64,000 bases of DNA from CAWIJK01 sp963836375 (GCA_963836375.1 CAWIJK010000004.1:1029538-1093537); one strand, 5' to 3'; numbered from the stretch's first letter, positions 40,382-50,051 are shown. The notes: generated from the sequence alone by a model not told the origin. A program made the numbers and translations.

Positions 40382-42553
40382 ATGAGGCAGCTCGCCCAGA
40401 ACTACCGGTCCGGGGAGTTGAGCGTGCTCGATGTCCCCGCCCCTGCGTGTCAACCCGGAGGAGTGCTGGTCCGCTCCCTGTATTCACTGATTTCGACCGG
40501 CACGGAGCTCATGAAAGTCAGGGAAGCAAAGATGTCCCTGGTCGGAAAGGCGCGGTCTCGCCCCGACCAGGTGCGCAAGGTCCTGGACGGCGTCTCACAG
40601 AACGGAGTTCTCGCCACCTACAACAAGGCGATGTTGCGCTTGGATTCCTATACCCCACTGGGTTACTCGCTTTCGGGCATCGTCATCGAGGTGGGCAGTG
40701 GGGCGAGCGAATTCGAGGTCGGCCAGCTTGTGGCTTGTGCGGGCAACGAGCATGCCCTCCATGGCGAGATCAATTGGGTTCCGACGAACCTCTGCGTGCC
40801 GGTTCCCGATGGGGTCGATGCCAGGTTGGCGGCGTTCGCCACCGTTGGAGCCGTGGCGATGCACGCTGTTCGGCGGGCAGAAGTGCAGCTCGGCGACACG
40901 GCGTGTGTGGTTGGACTGGGCCTGGTGGGTCAAATCGCCGTCCAGCTACTCGTCGCTGCAGGAGTACGCGTGTTCGGCCTCGATGTCATGGAGGAACGCT
41001 GCCGCCTGGCGGAGGAATCCGGAGCCGTCACCTGCGACGTGCCACAGGGTGAGGGTATGGACCGTATCGAACGGGCCATTGCCGACCTCAGCCGTGGCCT
41101 GGGAGTGGACCATGTGTTCCTGGTCGCCGGGGGCCAGTCGAACGGCCCCGTCGTGACGGCTGCTCGGCTGGCACGGGATCGCGCCCGAGTGATCGACGTG
41201 GGGAAGTTGCGCCTGGACCTGCCCTGGAACGCCTTCTATGAAAAAGAGCTGGACGTCCGGTTCTCGAGGTCCTACGGACCCGGTCGTTACGACGAGAATT
41301 ACGAGCTGGGGGGCATCGACTATCCGGCCGGCTATGTGAGGTGGACCGAGCGACGGAACCTCCAATGCTTCGTGGATATGCTCGCCGGAAAGCAACTCCC
41401 AATCGAAAGCCTGATCTCCGGCGTCTATTCATTGGAGGATGCGCCGGACGTGTACCAGAGGATCCACAGCGACGAACTGCGCGGAGTGGGGTTCCTCTTC
41501 GGCTATCCGGACGCCGACCTGACGGCATCTGCCGCGTCGTGGAGCACGGTGGCCGCTGATTCTGTCCGCGAGAGTCGCACCTCCTCACGACGGAGGACGG
41601 TACGGGTCGGCTTTATCGGCGCCGGTAACTACGCCACGGCGATGCTTCTCCCACATCTGAAGGCAAGTCAGGACGTTGAGCTCGCACGAGTCGTCACCTC
41701 GACCTCGCTCTCCGCCGCAAATGCGCGCCGACGTTTCGGATTCACTGACATGTCGACGGATGTTGACGATGTGCTAGCGGATGACAACATCGACGCCGTC
41801 TTCATCGTCACCCGCCACCGGTCGCACGCGGAGCTGGTGTGCAGGGCATTGAAGGCTGGCAAGGCCACCTTTGTCGAAAAGCCGCTGGCTTTGGACGAGG
41901 AGCAACTGTTTCAGGTAGCCGACGTTGTGAAGAGCTCAGGCAATGATCGGTTGATGGTGGGGTTCAACAGGCGCTTCGCGCCACTCCTCCAGCAGCTACG
42001 CGCCTGCTTCGGCGACGAGACAGCTGGTTCGGTTATCCGCTACAGCGTCAATGCCGGCTCGCTGGATCCCGATAGCTGGTACCAGAATTCGGAGCTGGCC
42101 GGCTCCCGTTTCGTCGGGGAAGGCGGACACTTCATCGACACGATCGGCTGGTGGCTGTCGGCATCGCCGCTACGGGTATCGGCCATGAGCGCGCGGGATC
42201 CAAACGACATTCAGGCAGGACTGGCCTACGATGATGGCTCGATTGCCAGCATCGACTATGTCACCAACGGCAATCCGCGCTTCCCGAAGGAGATGATGGA
42301 GATCTCGGTCCGGGGCCGGACGGCGCGTTTCGAAAATTTTCGACTGGCCTCGGTATGGTCGGGAACGAAGCGAACGCGGCTCAAGGGTCGCGGAAGAATG
42401 GACAAGGGGCAAGCATCAGAGTTGCAGGCCTTCATCGAGGCGGTGCAATCGGGCAAGCCCATGCCGATTCCATTTACATCTCTCGTGACGACTACGGCGG
42501 CAACCTTGGCCGTCGACCAGAGCTTGGCCATGGGGAGGCCAATTTCGCTGTGA
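40382..42553 (+). CDS. Bi-domain oxidoreductase (zinc-type dehydrogenase + Gfo/Idh/MocA)
   Basis: A 723-residue two-domain enzyme. Residues about 1-375 are a medium-chain dehydrogenase (GEVxx-like LDVPAPACQPGGVLVRSL, VVGLGLVGQIAVQLLVAAG for NAD(P)), and residues about 400-720 are a Gfo/Idh/MocA oxidoreductase (VRVGFIGAGNYATAML, then FVEKPLALDEEQL with the family lysine). This fusion is a known architecture beside heparinase II/III and EPS genes. It probably oxidises or epimerises a sugar of the repeat unit. GAGGA before ATG 40382 supports the start. Its stop overlaps the GTG of the next gene (GTGA, 42550-42553). Confidence 0.88.
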   Translation: MRQLAQNYRSGELSVLDVPAPACQPGGVLVRSLYSLISTGTELMKVREAKMSLVGKARSRPDQVRKVLDGVSQNGVLATYNKAMLRLDSYTPLGYSLSGIVIEVGSGASEFEVGQLVACAGNEHALHGEINWVPTNLCVPVPDGVDARLAAFATVGAVAMHAVRRAEVQLGDTACVVGLGLVGQIAVQLLVAAGVRVFGLDVMEERCRLAEESGAVTCDVPQGEGMDRIERAIADLSRGLGVDHVFLVAGGQSNGPVVTAARLARDRARVIDVGKLRLDLPWNAFYEKELDVRFSRSYGPGRYDENYELGGIDYPAGYVRWTERRNLQCFVDMLAGKQLPIESLISGVYSLEDAPDVYQRIHSDELRGVGFLFGYPDADLTASAASWSTVAADSVRESRTSSRRRTVRVGFIGAGNYATAMLLPHLKASQDVELARVVTSTSLSAANARRRFGFTDMSTDVDDVLADDNIDAVFIVTRHRSHAELVCRALKAGKATFVEKPLALDEEQLFQVADVVKSSGNDRLMVGFNRRFAPLLQQLRACFGDETAGSVIRYSVNAGSLDPDSWYQNSELAGSRFVGEGGHFIDTIGWWLSASPLRVSAMSARDPNDIQAGLAYDDGSIASIDYVTNGNPRFPKEMMEISVRGRTARFENFRLASVWSGTKRTRLKGRGRMDKGQASELQAFIEAVQSGKPMPIPFTSLVTTTAATLAVDQSLAMGRPISL

Positions 42554-44535
42554 GTTCCGAGCTCATGTGGTATGTCGAGCGACTGGGTCGAATGACGCCC
42601 AAAGAGGTCGCTGGGAGGGTGCGCGATCGGGGACGGCAGGAACTCTGGACATTGCGGCGGTCCCTTGGGAAAATGTCGAGCCCCGCAGGTTCTTTGGCCG
42701 GCAAGATCAATGCTAGGGGCATCGGTGGGGTGCTTGCTGGCTTGCCGATCGAGGAAGCGGACGCTCTCTTGGCCTGCGCAGAGAACCTGTTGGCGGGCCA
42801 TTGGGAAGTACTGGGAGTTCCCAGGGACGACCTGCGTGACCCAGACTGGTCTCTCGACCCCGTGAGCGGGCGTCGATACCCAGAAGAACCCTGCTCGTTC
42901 CGCATCGACTATCGCAAATCCGACGACGATCGACGGATCAAACAGTTGTGGGAACTCTCCCGTCACCACCACCTGACGGTTCTGGCCGCAGCCTGGCAAG
43001 TGAGCGGAAACCGTGCCTATCCCGAAATGGTGGCTCGTCACCTCCGGTCCTGGTGGGGCAGCAATCCACCTCTTTGCGGCGCGAACTGGACGAGCGGCAT
43101 CGAGATAGGGATCCGGTTGATTTCCTGGGTCTGGGTTCGTCGACTTCTCGACAACTGGGACGGAATTGAGAACCTGTTCGAAAAGAACGAAGAGGCCAAG
43201 CGGCAAATCTACTGGCACCAAAGATATCTGGCTGCATTTCAAAGCGCCGGGTCATCTGCAAACAACCATTTGATTGCCGAGGCTGCTGGGCAGGTTGTGG
43301 CCTCCTGCGCTTTCGATTGGTTTGCCGAGTCGCCGGAGTGGCTTTCCGAGGGGATGGTTCTTCTCCAAGGTGCACTCCGGCACAACACCTTCGCCAGTGG
43401 TGTCAACAGAGAACAGGCGTTCGAGTATCACGGTCTTGTGGCTGAACTTGGCATCGTCGCCGGTCTGGAGGCTGAAGCGGCCGGCCATCCCCTCTCGGCA
43501 GATACCTGGGCGCTGCTCTGTCGAATGGTTGATGTGCTGGCGGCGGTGATAGACGCTGGGGGGTCTCCACCGAGGTATGGAGACGGGGACGACGGCCGTG
43601 CACTGCTCGTCGGTCCACCTCGTTCGGACCGCTGGGCCTCGCTGCTGGCCGTCGGCGACACCCTCTTCGGCCCTCTTGACTGGTGGCCTCAGATGTCCGG
43701 CGACGCCGCCTCGTTGCTGCTCGGAGCACTGGCCGGAGGTCGAATTTCAGGCGGGACCCGACCGCCTCACAGGCCTTCTCACTTCGAGGACGCCGGGATG
43801 ACGATTCTTCGGACGGGGCCTGAAGACGATGGAGAACTCTGGTGCAGATGCGACGGCGGTCCCCACGGCTTCTTGTCTATCGCCGCCCACGCCCACGCCG
43901 ACGCCCTCTCGGTGGAGGTCCGGTGTGATGGAGCCCAGATTCTGGCTGATCCCGGAACCTACTGTTACCAAGGTGACCCGGAATGGCGCAGGTACTTCCG
44001 CTCGACTGCGGCACACAACACGATCGAAATCGACGAGCAGGACCAATCGGAGTCCAAGGGTCCGTTCCTGTGGGCTCGAAAAGCAAAGACCAAAGTCGTT
44101 TACGTAGACATCGCCGGTGATCGTCCACGATGGTCCGCCCGTCACGATGGATATGCTGATCTGGCGGACCCCGTTTGGCACCAACGGAGTGTTGACCTTG
44201 ACATGAGTTCGAGGATGCTAACGATCACCGATGAATTGGAGTGCGAGGGCGCTCATCTCGTCGCCATGCGATATCACCTTGGTCCTGATCTTCGGGCCGA
44301 ACTCACGGGTCGTCGAGTGATGCTCCAGTGGCGACATCCGCGGGAGGGTTCGGCCGTTCTGAGCCTTCCGAGTGAGCTCGACTGGTCGAGTCACTTCGGA
44401 GAGACCGATCCGATATGCGGCTGGTTCTCGCCCAACTTTGGCCGGAAGGTGCCCTCAGTGACGCTGGTCGGTCAGTCGGTGATGGGTCGGGCCAGGCTCA
44501 CCACGACGCTGGAGTTCGTTGACGGGCGTTTGTGA
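42550..44535 (+). CDS. Heparinase II/III-family polysaccharide lyase
   Basis: About 661 residues from GTG 42550, which overlaps the preceding stop; an upstream reading to 42355 would overlap far into that gene. An N-terminal alpha/alpha toroid (LWELSRHHHLTVLAAAWQVSGN, then SSANNHLIAEAAG) is followed by a beta-sandwich with the conserved HAHADALSVEVRCDG, ADPGTYCYQGD and YFRSTAAHNTIEIDE motifs. These lyases cleave uronate-containing polymers by beta-elimination and are often found in biosynthetic loci, where they may trim or release the polymer. No convincing signal peptide is seen, so cellular location is uncertain. Uronate preference would match the AlgD-like dehydrogenase. Confidence 0.87.
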   Translation: MSSELMWYVERLGRMTPKEVAGRVRDRGRQELWTLRRSLGKMSSPAGSLAGKINARGIGGVLAGLPIEEADALLACAENLLAGHWEVLGVPRDDLRDPDWSLDPVSGRRYPEEPCSFRIDYRKSDDDRRIKQLWELSRHHHLTVLAAAWQVSGNRAYPEMVARHLRSWWGSNPPLCGANWTSGIEIGIRLISWVWVRRLLDNWDGIENLFEKNEEAKRQIYWHQRYLAAFQSAGSSANNHLIAEAAGQVVASCAFDWFAESPEWLSEGMVLLQGALRHNTFASGVNREQAFEYHGLVAELGIVAGLEAEAAGHPLSADTWALLCRMVDVLAAVIDAGGSPPRYGDGDDGRALLVGPPRSDRWASLLAVGDTLFGPLDWWPQMSGDAASLLLGALAGGRISGGTRPPHRPSHFEDAGMTILRTGPEDDGELWCRCDGGPHGFLSIAAHAHADALSVEVRCDGAQILADPGTYCYQGDPEWRRYFRSTAAHNTIEIDEQDQSESKGPFLWARKAKTKVVYVDIAGDRPRWSARHDGYADLADPVWHQRSVDLDMSSRMLTITDELECEGAHLVAMRYHLGPDLRAELTGRRVMLQWRHPREGSAVLSLPSELDWSSHFGETDPICGWFSPNFGRKVPSVTLVGQSVMGRARLTTTLEFVDGRL

Positions 44536-44574
44536 ACGAGACCGGTAGAGGTCCAGAGCCGGAGCTTCCCTGGA

Positions 44575-45846
44575 TCACGATGTTGAGACCAAGGGGGGCA
44601 TCAGTACCGACATGGCGACAGCCAGATCCAAGAGATAGGTCGAGGGCTGACCAAGGCCCGTCTCGGTGAACGAGGCGATCGTGCAGTAGACCACGAGAAA
44701 TAGGGCGATGGCCCGGCCGGGACCGCGTGGGCTGATGAGGGCCACGATGAGCAGTGAGAGCAGCACCAAGCCGTCGAGCACGTCACCAACCAGACCTTGG
44801 TCCACATAGGTCGAGAGCCAGCTGGAATCTATCGAGAGCCCGTCGAAGCCGTCATTCGACAGTCCGAAGCCGAAGAGGGTGTTGGTCTCGGTCCGAGGCT
44901 GAGCCAAGAGGGCCGACCAGACGGTAGTGCGGCCCGTGAGATCGGACAGCCCCTGGGCGTTCTCCCCCCTGGCGAACCATCCAGTGATGAGCGGAGAGAA
45001 ACTGAATGCACCGATGGCCACCACCACTATGACCACGGCGAACGCCCGTCGAACTCGACGCTGGCTGAGGAAGAGGCTCAAACCGCCGACGAGGATTCCG
45101 GCGAGCATCGCCACCAGGGCCGTCCGGGTGTGGGTGAGAAGGAGGACCAGGATTCCAGCCGCGATGACGACCCCGGTCCATTTCGATGTCGACAGACCAG
45201 CGAACCACATCATGGCTGTCATTCCGACGAGCACGGCCGCGTAGTGCGCCACCTGCGTCGGTGGAATGGGCCAGAGGATTCCGGCCAACCGGCCCCCTCC
45301 AGCGTTGTCAAAGGCGTTGGTCGGAGAAATGGCCATCCCCAAAAGAACTGTGCCGATGACGACCATGATTGCCCGTTGTTGAAAACGGAAGATCATGAAG
45401 TCGCGACGCCCCCACCAGGGAGTGGTCAGCCAGAGGGTGCCGACAAAGGCTGCAAATCTGAACCAACGAATCATCGACCCCGGCCCGCCGAAGTAGCCGC
45501 GGAAACTCATGATCGCCGCCACCACGCACAGCGCTGTGAACAGGATAAGCAGGATGTTCGGCCTGACAAGGAGCCTCTTGTTGACCGTCAGGGCGAGCAC
45601 GAGGGCCGCTCCCAACACGATCTCGGGGAAGGCCTTACCCATCTGAGAGGGAAAAGGTATGAGATTCGTCGAGACCTTCGAGTACGTCAAGACGTCAAAG
45701 AACAGGAGCCCCCAAATCCAGCCCACACGTCGGCGTATTGATCGCTCGCTCGGAGTGGCGAGCAATCCCCAGTCCCGGGCCAACTCGGGTGAGATCTCGG
45801 TCGTCGGAGCGACCCGCGAAGCTGGGGTGGCTGACGTATTGATCAT
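44575..45846 (-). CDS. O-antigen ligase/polymerase-like membrane protein (Wzy-type)
   Basis: A 423-residue polytopic membrane protein with about ten to eleven hydrophobic helices (for example IVLGAALVLALTV, GILVLLLTHTRTALVAMLAGILVG). It has a hallmark of the O-antigen ligase family, the long polar loop with LTGRTTVWSALL and FGFGLSN. It would polymerise lipid-linked repeat units, or ligate the polymer, on the outer face of the membrane. It is last in a three-gene operon with two Wzz-like proteins, overlapping the upstream stop by 4 bp (45843-45846). Sequence in this family is weakly conserved, so polymerase versus ligase cannot be separated. Confidence 0.82.
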   Translation of the reverse strand: MINTSATPASRVAPTTEISPELARDWGLLATPSERSIRRRVGWIWGLLFFDVLTYSKVSTNLIPFPSQMGKAFPEIVLGAALVLALTVNKRLLVRPNILLILFTALCVVAAIMSFRGYFGGPGSMIRWFRFAAFVGTLWLTTPWWGRRDFMIFRFQQRAIMVVIGTVLLGMAISPTNAFDNAGGGRLAGILWPIPPTQVAHYAAVLVGMTAMMWFAGLSTSKWTGVVIAAGILVLLLTHTRTALVAMLAGILVGGLSLFLSQRRVRRAFAVVIVVVAIGAFSFSPLITGWFARGENAQGLSDLTGRTTVWSALLAQPRTETNTLFGFGLSNDGFDGLSIDSSWLSTYVDQGLVGDVLDGLVLLSLLIVALISPRGPGRAIALFLVVYCTIASFTETGLGQPSTYLLDLAVAMSVLMPPLVSTS

Positions 45847-47456
45847 GCTGAGACGACCCCATTGACCGGAAGACCGATCAGTGGAGAGTCCGGTTGGAGA
45901 AGGCCGATGGATTCGTCCTGGGCGTCCGCCCCGAGCAGCACTCCACAGCGAAGAGTTATTCCTGCGGCACGGAGCAGGACGGCCGTAGAGCTGATCCGTT
46001 GGGCACTTGACTGGCCAGCAGTCACCGAAACGACCGCCTCCTTAGCCCAGCTGAGGTGCCACGCACCTCTGGCTGGTTCGACCGTGGACAGCACCAGGAC
46101 GGCTTGGGTGCTGTCCGGGTTTGCCACCCACGGCGGGGAGTCAGCAAACTCGCCCATGTCGTCGCGGGGCGGCGTCAAGACGCGCAGGGCGCCGACGCCC
46201 TGGCCCGACGCCGGTCCGTCAACCCAAAAATCTTCCACCCCGTGTGCCAGGAGGGACTGGCTGGTCTGGTCCACCACCAAAACGGAATGACCCTCGTCAG
46301 CCAGGCGTTTGGCTAGGGCAGCCAAGGCCGCCGCCGGAAGCGTCTGATCGTCGAGGGCGATGACGAGCAACGTCGTCCGCTCTCCCTGGGCCACCCCGTG
46401 TCGGCGCAGGTAGCCGGCGAGGGCAGCGACATCTTTCTGTGGTTTGACGGCGGCCCGCTTCACCCAATTTTCGGAGCGTCCCCTTGCGTGGCCGACCGGC
46501 CTCAGACTGAACTCCACCGGTGCGCCGAGCAACGAGGCCACCTCATCACGTCGACGAACGCGGTCGGACACCACCGCCTGCAAAACGACGACGCCGACAC
46601 CGATTGCCAGACCACCGATGAAGCCGGAGATACCGCTGAGCAGAAATAGTTTCTTGGTCGACGCCGGGGCCAGCGTTCCCGGGGTCAGGATCCGGCTCCC
46701 AGTGGCCTGGGTAAGAACCCCGATCTGATCCTGCTGAAGCGTCTGTTGGAGGTTCGCGATCTCTCCGGTGTCCGCAGATTGCTCGCCGACGAGCGACGAT
46801 GCTGCAGTGCCCTGAGCGGAGGTGCCGAGGTTGCTGACCCGAGCCGAGAGGGAGTCGACCTGTTTCTGCAATTCGTTGATCTGACTCCTGAGTGCCGAAG
46901 CCGTTGCGTCGAACTGCCCCTCACTCCGCTGCTTTCGAAAACTCAGGTATGCCTCAGCGACTGCATTCGCCCTCCGGACCGCTTCGGCCTTGCTGGGACC
47001 GGAGACTTCGATGGTCAGTATGTTGTCGCTCACCGCCGTTCCCGGCTCCTTACCGAGTAGTTCACCGGCTGTGAGGTGTGGATTGCCCAGGAGAGAGGCG
47101 GCGCGTTCTGCCACTGCGTTCGTCTGCAGCAACGCGAGATCGTTCGCCATGTCGACCCCGTCGTCGGTTCCGGGGCTGTGAGCTAGATAGAGGGTGGCGG
47201 TGGCACTGAACGAGCGGGGGACCACCGCGTGGTACGCCAGACCCATTACCAAGCCCACGGCAGCCAGCGACAGCCAGAGTTTCCTGCGCCGACGGAGGGC
47301 GGAAAGAACGAATCGCAGACTGACCAGGCGGCCCACCAGGACGACAGGGGGCTGCGCCTCGGCCGGTGGCCCGCTCGGCTCTACGACCGTCAACTCGGCG
47401 CCACTCTTCATCGCCTCGGGCTGAGGGAGCGCAGAACCCTCTCGCATCGGTCTCAT
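45843..47456 (-). CDS. Wzz-like chain-length regulator with dead kinase-like domain (1)
   Basis: A 537-residue polysaccharide co-polymerase. The N-terminal helix RRKLWLSLAAVGLVMGLAY is followed by a periplasm-facing Wzz-type domain with coiled coil (ALRSQINELQKQVDSLSARV), and a second helix (LFLLSGISGFIGGLAIGVGVVVL) near 265-290. The cytoplasmic tail (about 340-530) looks like a BY-kinase fold (TTLLVIALDDQTLPAAALAALAKRL, HSVLVVDQ), but the Walker A lysine and the tyrosine tail are missing. It probably sets chain length without its own kinase activity. Its stop overlaps the Wzy-like gene start and its start overlaps the stop of the second Wzz-like gene (47453-47456). Confidence 0.82.
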   Translation of the reverse strand: MRPMREGSALPQPEAMKSGAELTVVEPSGPPAEAQPPVVLVGRLVSLRFVLSALRRRRKLWLSLAAVGLVMGLAYHAVVPRSFSATATLYLAHSPGTDDGVDMANDLALLQTNAVAERAASLLGNPHLTAGELLGKEPGTAVSDNILTIEVSGPSKAEAVRRANAVAEAYLSFRKQRSEGQFDATASALRSQINELQKQVDSLSARVSNLGTSAQGTAASSLVGEQSADTGEIANLQQTLQQDQIGVLTQATGSRILTPGTLAPASTKKLFLLSGISGFIGGLAIGVGVVVLQAVVSDRVRRRDEVASLLGAPVEFSLRPVGHARGRSENWVKRAAVKPQKDVAALAGYLRRHGVAQGERTTLLVIALDDQTLPAAALAALAKRLADEGHSVLVVDQTSQSLLAHGVEDFWVDGPASGQGVGALRVLTPPRDDMGEFADSPPWVANPDSTQAVLVLSTVEPARGAWHLSWAKEAVVSVTAGQSSAQRISSTAVLLRAAGITLRCGVLLGADAQDESIGLLQPDSPLIGLPVNGVVSA

Positions 47457-49003
47457 ATCGACTCGACGTCCTTCATATTGGGCTCAGGGAGTGAGTCGAG
47501 CCGTCTCCGGTGCAGCAGATGGGACGCACGGTCCGAAGAGTTCGTCGAGAGACCGGTCGTTTGATCGTTACTGAGCGGATTGGCGAGGAACACGCCCTTT
47601 ACAGACAGTGCTTCTCTGCCGATGGCCAGGAGAACCCGGGTCAGCTTCTCTTGATCGATGAAACCTGCTGAGACGCAAAGAACCACGACACCTCGAGCGA
47701 CGTATGCCGGGAGTTTGGGAGCGTCGGGGTCGAGGACCATCGAAATGATCGTCAGGGCGGCGCCATCGTTGGTCGCTGAGGTGGAGTCCTTGACGAGCTG
47801 GAGATTCGCCGGGCCCGCCTCATTTCGGGCAGCGAGCACGTCGCAGGCGTTGCTCAATCCGGTGGTCGACTGGTCCTCAGACGTGAGGACCAGCAGGGTC
47901 GGAATGTCCATCGAAGCTGATGCGATGGCCACCCGGGTCATCAAGGCGATTCCCGCGGTGTCCTTGGCCAAAGTGATGACCGTGATGGTTGGCTGCCCAT
48001 CGGCGGGAAGCTCGAGTTGATCGAGGGCTTTGCTGACACGCCACAACTCGTCAGCCGACGGGTCCGGCGTGCGTAGCATGGTCAGCCAATTGGAGGTGGA
48101 CTTTGTCCAGCGGCCAACCGGTAGTGACAAGATCACCGGCCCGCCCACGGCCCGGGCAAAATCGTCGCGAAGGGTCATGCTGCGCCGCTTGCGACCGAGG
48201 ACCGCAATCGCCGAGCCGATCAAGAACCCGATCACCGCACCAGCCAACACCGGCGCGAATTTTCGGATTAGAGGGCTCGGCGAGGCGGACGACGCATATT
48301 GAATGATCTCCGTGCCGCCGTTCGCCGCTGCCAACTCGAGCTTTGCCGCCGATATCTGACTGTTGACGCTCTGTAACTGAAGCTCGGCGTTCGATTCGGC
48401 TCCCGTAAGAGAGGTGAGGAGCTGGGTCTCCTCCAGACCGGCGGCCGACGAAGCCCCGTGAGCTGCCAGGTTTGCCTGGTCGGCCTTGATCTCTTTGTCG
48501 AAATTGGTCACTTGGCTTGTCAGCTGGCTGGCTTCGGCCTGCAACTCGGACAGAGCGCTGGATCCCTCTGAATCTCCGGTCGAGGTGACGAATGCGACCA
48601 AGCGGGTGGCGACGTTGTTCGCCAGCTGTTCAGCCTGGCGAGGAGAGGTCCCCGAGGCCGTGATCTGCACGAGATTGGTCGCAACCGGGACGGCGGTGAC
48701 CCTCTGCTTTGCGGTCTGATAGGAGATGGGAGGAGTGGTTTCTGCTCCGGCCCGGCCGAGGATCGTGGAGCTGACGGCGATATCGGTGTCGGTGATATTG
48801 CCGGCGGCCGCCGAGTTCGAAGAGGAACTGGCGTTCGTTGAGTTCGGCACCAGAACCAGCGATACCGCACTGTACGACGGCGGTCGGGAGAGGATCACGC
48901 CAATCGGGATGAGCGCTCCGACAAGCACACAAGCGGTCACCATCCAGCGCTGCTGTCGCACCAGCTGCAGCGCCTCCCGAACATCGAACACCTGTTCGGA
49001 CAA
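47453..49003 (-). CDS. Wzz-like chain-length regulator with dead kinase-like domain (2)
   Basis: About 516 residues from TTG 49003, chosen because a GAAAGGA ribosome-binding site precedes it and residues LSEQVFDVREALQLVRQQRW form the normal Wzz start; the frame is open to 49126 but the extra 41 residues include an odd CIKCGRG. First helix VTACVLVGALIPIGVIL, second helix FAPVLAGAVIGFLIGSAIAVL, then a cytoplasmic P-loop-like domain (TITVITLAKDTAGIALMTRVAIA) that lacks the Gly-Lys-Ser/Thr of Walker A. It pairs with the gene downstream, suggesting a heteromeric co-polymerase. A TGTATCAA motif lies 65 bp upstream of the TTG. Confidence 0.82.
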   Translation of the reverse strand: MSEQVFDVREALQLVRQQRWMVTACVLVGALIPIGVILSRPPSYSAVSLVLVPNSTNASSSSNSAAAGNITDTDIAVSSTILGRAGAETTPPISYQTAKQRVTAVPVATNLVQITASGTSPRQAEQLANNVATRLVAFVTSTGDSEGSSALSELQAEASQLTSQVTNFDKEIKADQANLAAHGASSAAGLEETQLLTSLTGAESNAELQLQSVNSQISAAKLELAAANGGTEIIQYASSASPSPLIRKFAPVLAGAVIGFLIGSAIAVLGRKRRSMTLRDDFARAVGGPVILSLPVGRWTKSTSNWLTMLRTPDPSADELWRVSKALDQLELPADGQPTITVITLAKDTAGIALMTRVAIASASMDIPTLLVLTSEDQSTTGLSNACDVLAARNEAGPANLQLVKDSTSATNDGAALTIISMVLDPDAPKLPAYVARGVVVLCVSAGFIDQEKLTRVLLAIGREALSVKGVFLANPLSNDQTTGLSTNSSDRASHLLHRRRLDSLPEPNMKDVESI

Positions 49004-49067
49004 GCGACAATCCTTTCTCGGTCGGGGCGGCCGAACACCTTCGAGGAAGAGCGCTCCACGCCCGCAT

Positions 49068-49075
49068 TTGATACA
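49068..49075 (-). promoter_or_regulatory. Upstream motif copy (TGTATCAA) for the Wzz/Wzy operon
   Basis: Exact TGTATCAA on the minus strand, 65 bp before the proposed TTG start at 49003 and inside the longer reading frame, which supports the TTG start. Confidence 0.45.
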
Positions 49076-49231
49076 TCGGGCGACCTGGGCGCCCCCCGGA
49101 CTGCTGTCAGAGGAAACGGTCGTCACCAGGACCTTAACGCCCGGGACGCGGAGTCCCCGAAGCGAAAGCCGATCGGTCGGGGAGGGTTCTGGGCGTTAAA
49201 TGGTTGTCTCGGTCTCCGAGCCAACAGCGCC

Positions 49232-49639
49232 TCAGCCGCTCACCTTCAACAGGCCCCGTAGCCTCTGAACCACCGATGATGAGGGGTCGGGGTCGTCGCT
49301 CATCTCTGGGCGCACCGGTAGGCGAATGCAGACATGTCCCGGCGCACCAAGAAGGTCCATAGTCTTCACTTCGACGTCATCTTCGGACCCGATGGCCAGC
49401 GCTACGCGGCGCAACGTCGCCAGCAGCTCGGCCATCACTCCAGGTGCAAGCCCGGTGAGAGAGGAGACATGTCTGGCCGGGGCAACCAGCACCTCCCGAG
49501 AGCCGTCTCGCGCCAAGATGATGGCGTCGTCGCCCAGGTAGGCCGTGGTCGAACTGTCAAAAGGTACCTCCCCGTCGGGGCTCGACGCCTCCAGCGCACA
49601 AAGTCGACATGCGTGGTGGTTCGAGTTCAGAGCAGTCAT
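49232..49639 (-). CDS. HIT-like protein lacking the histidine triad
   Basis: A 135-residue small protein. The opening HACRLCALE resembles the zinc CxxC of HIT proteins, and EVLVAPARHVSSLTGLAPGVMAELLATLRRVALAI follows the HIT pattern of strand, His, then helix. Where HxHxHxx should stand, the sequence reads GAPGHVCIRLPV with a single histidine, so nucleotide hydrolysis or transfer is unlikely. It may be a binding or structural relic. It lies alone between the Wzz operon and the divergent sugar-transferase gene. Confidence 0.6.
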   Translation of the reverse strand: MTALNSNHHACRLCALEASSPDGEVPFDSSTTAYLGDDAIILARDGSREVLVAPARHVSSLTGLAPGVMAELLATLRRVALAIGSEDDVEVKTMDLLGAPGHVCIRLPVRPEMSDDPDPSSSVVQRLRGLLKVSG

Positions 49640-50051
49640 GGTCTACCCCCGAATCCCGCCCATAAAGTCGCCCGTGATTTTCCAATTTACCCACCATGGC
49701 ACCGTTGCCTGGACGATTCCCAACCCCCGGCGCGATCCTGCAACGGCCCTGGCAGAGCGGGCGCGAGGCATCATCGTGCCCGGGCAATGGATAGCCCTGT
49801 CGTGAATGAGACCTTTGTCACTCGAAGGCCACCTCCATTGGTCGAAGAGAGCATTCCTGACAGAGGGGGAGCAACCTTAAAGTTCGCTGATACTTGCGTG
49901 CTCATTTCCAATAGTGCAACACCTGTATCACATCCGCGATGCCGGCCCTCGTACTTTCTGAAGCAGGCCCGGCGAGACCGGGCTCTGAGGTCTGGCCAAG
50001 GCGGAAGAAAGAGATGGCAACCCCAGGCAAGGCGCCAAAACGAGAGAGAGC
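49640..50051. other. Divergent intergenic region before the sugar transferase
   Basis: About 410 bp with no supportable gene. It contains a TGTATCAC motif copy at 49924-49931 facing the sugar-transferase gene. A second GTATCA-type string (about 49885-49893, reading GATAC on the plus strand) faces the other way. Confidence 0.5.
49924..49931 (+). promoter_or_regulatory. Upstream motif copy (TGTATCAC)
   Basis: One mismatch from TGTATCAA, 121 bp before ATG 50052 and oriented toward the sugar-transferase gene. Confidence 0.35.
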
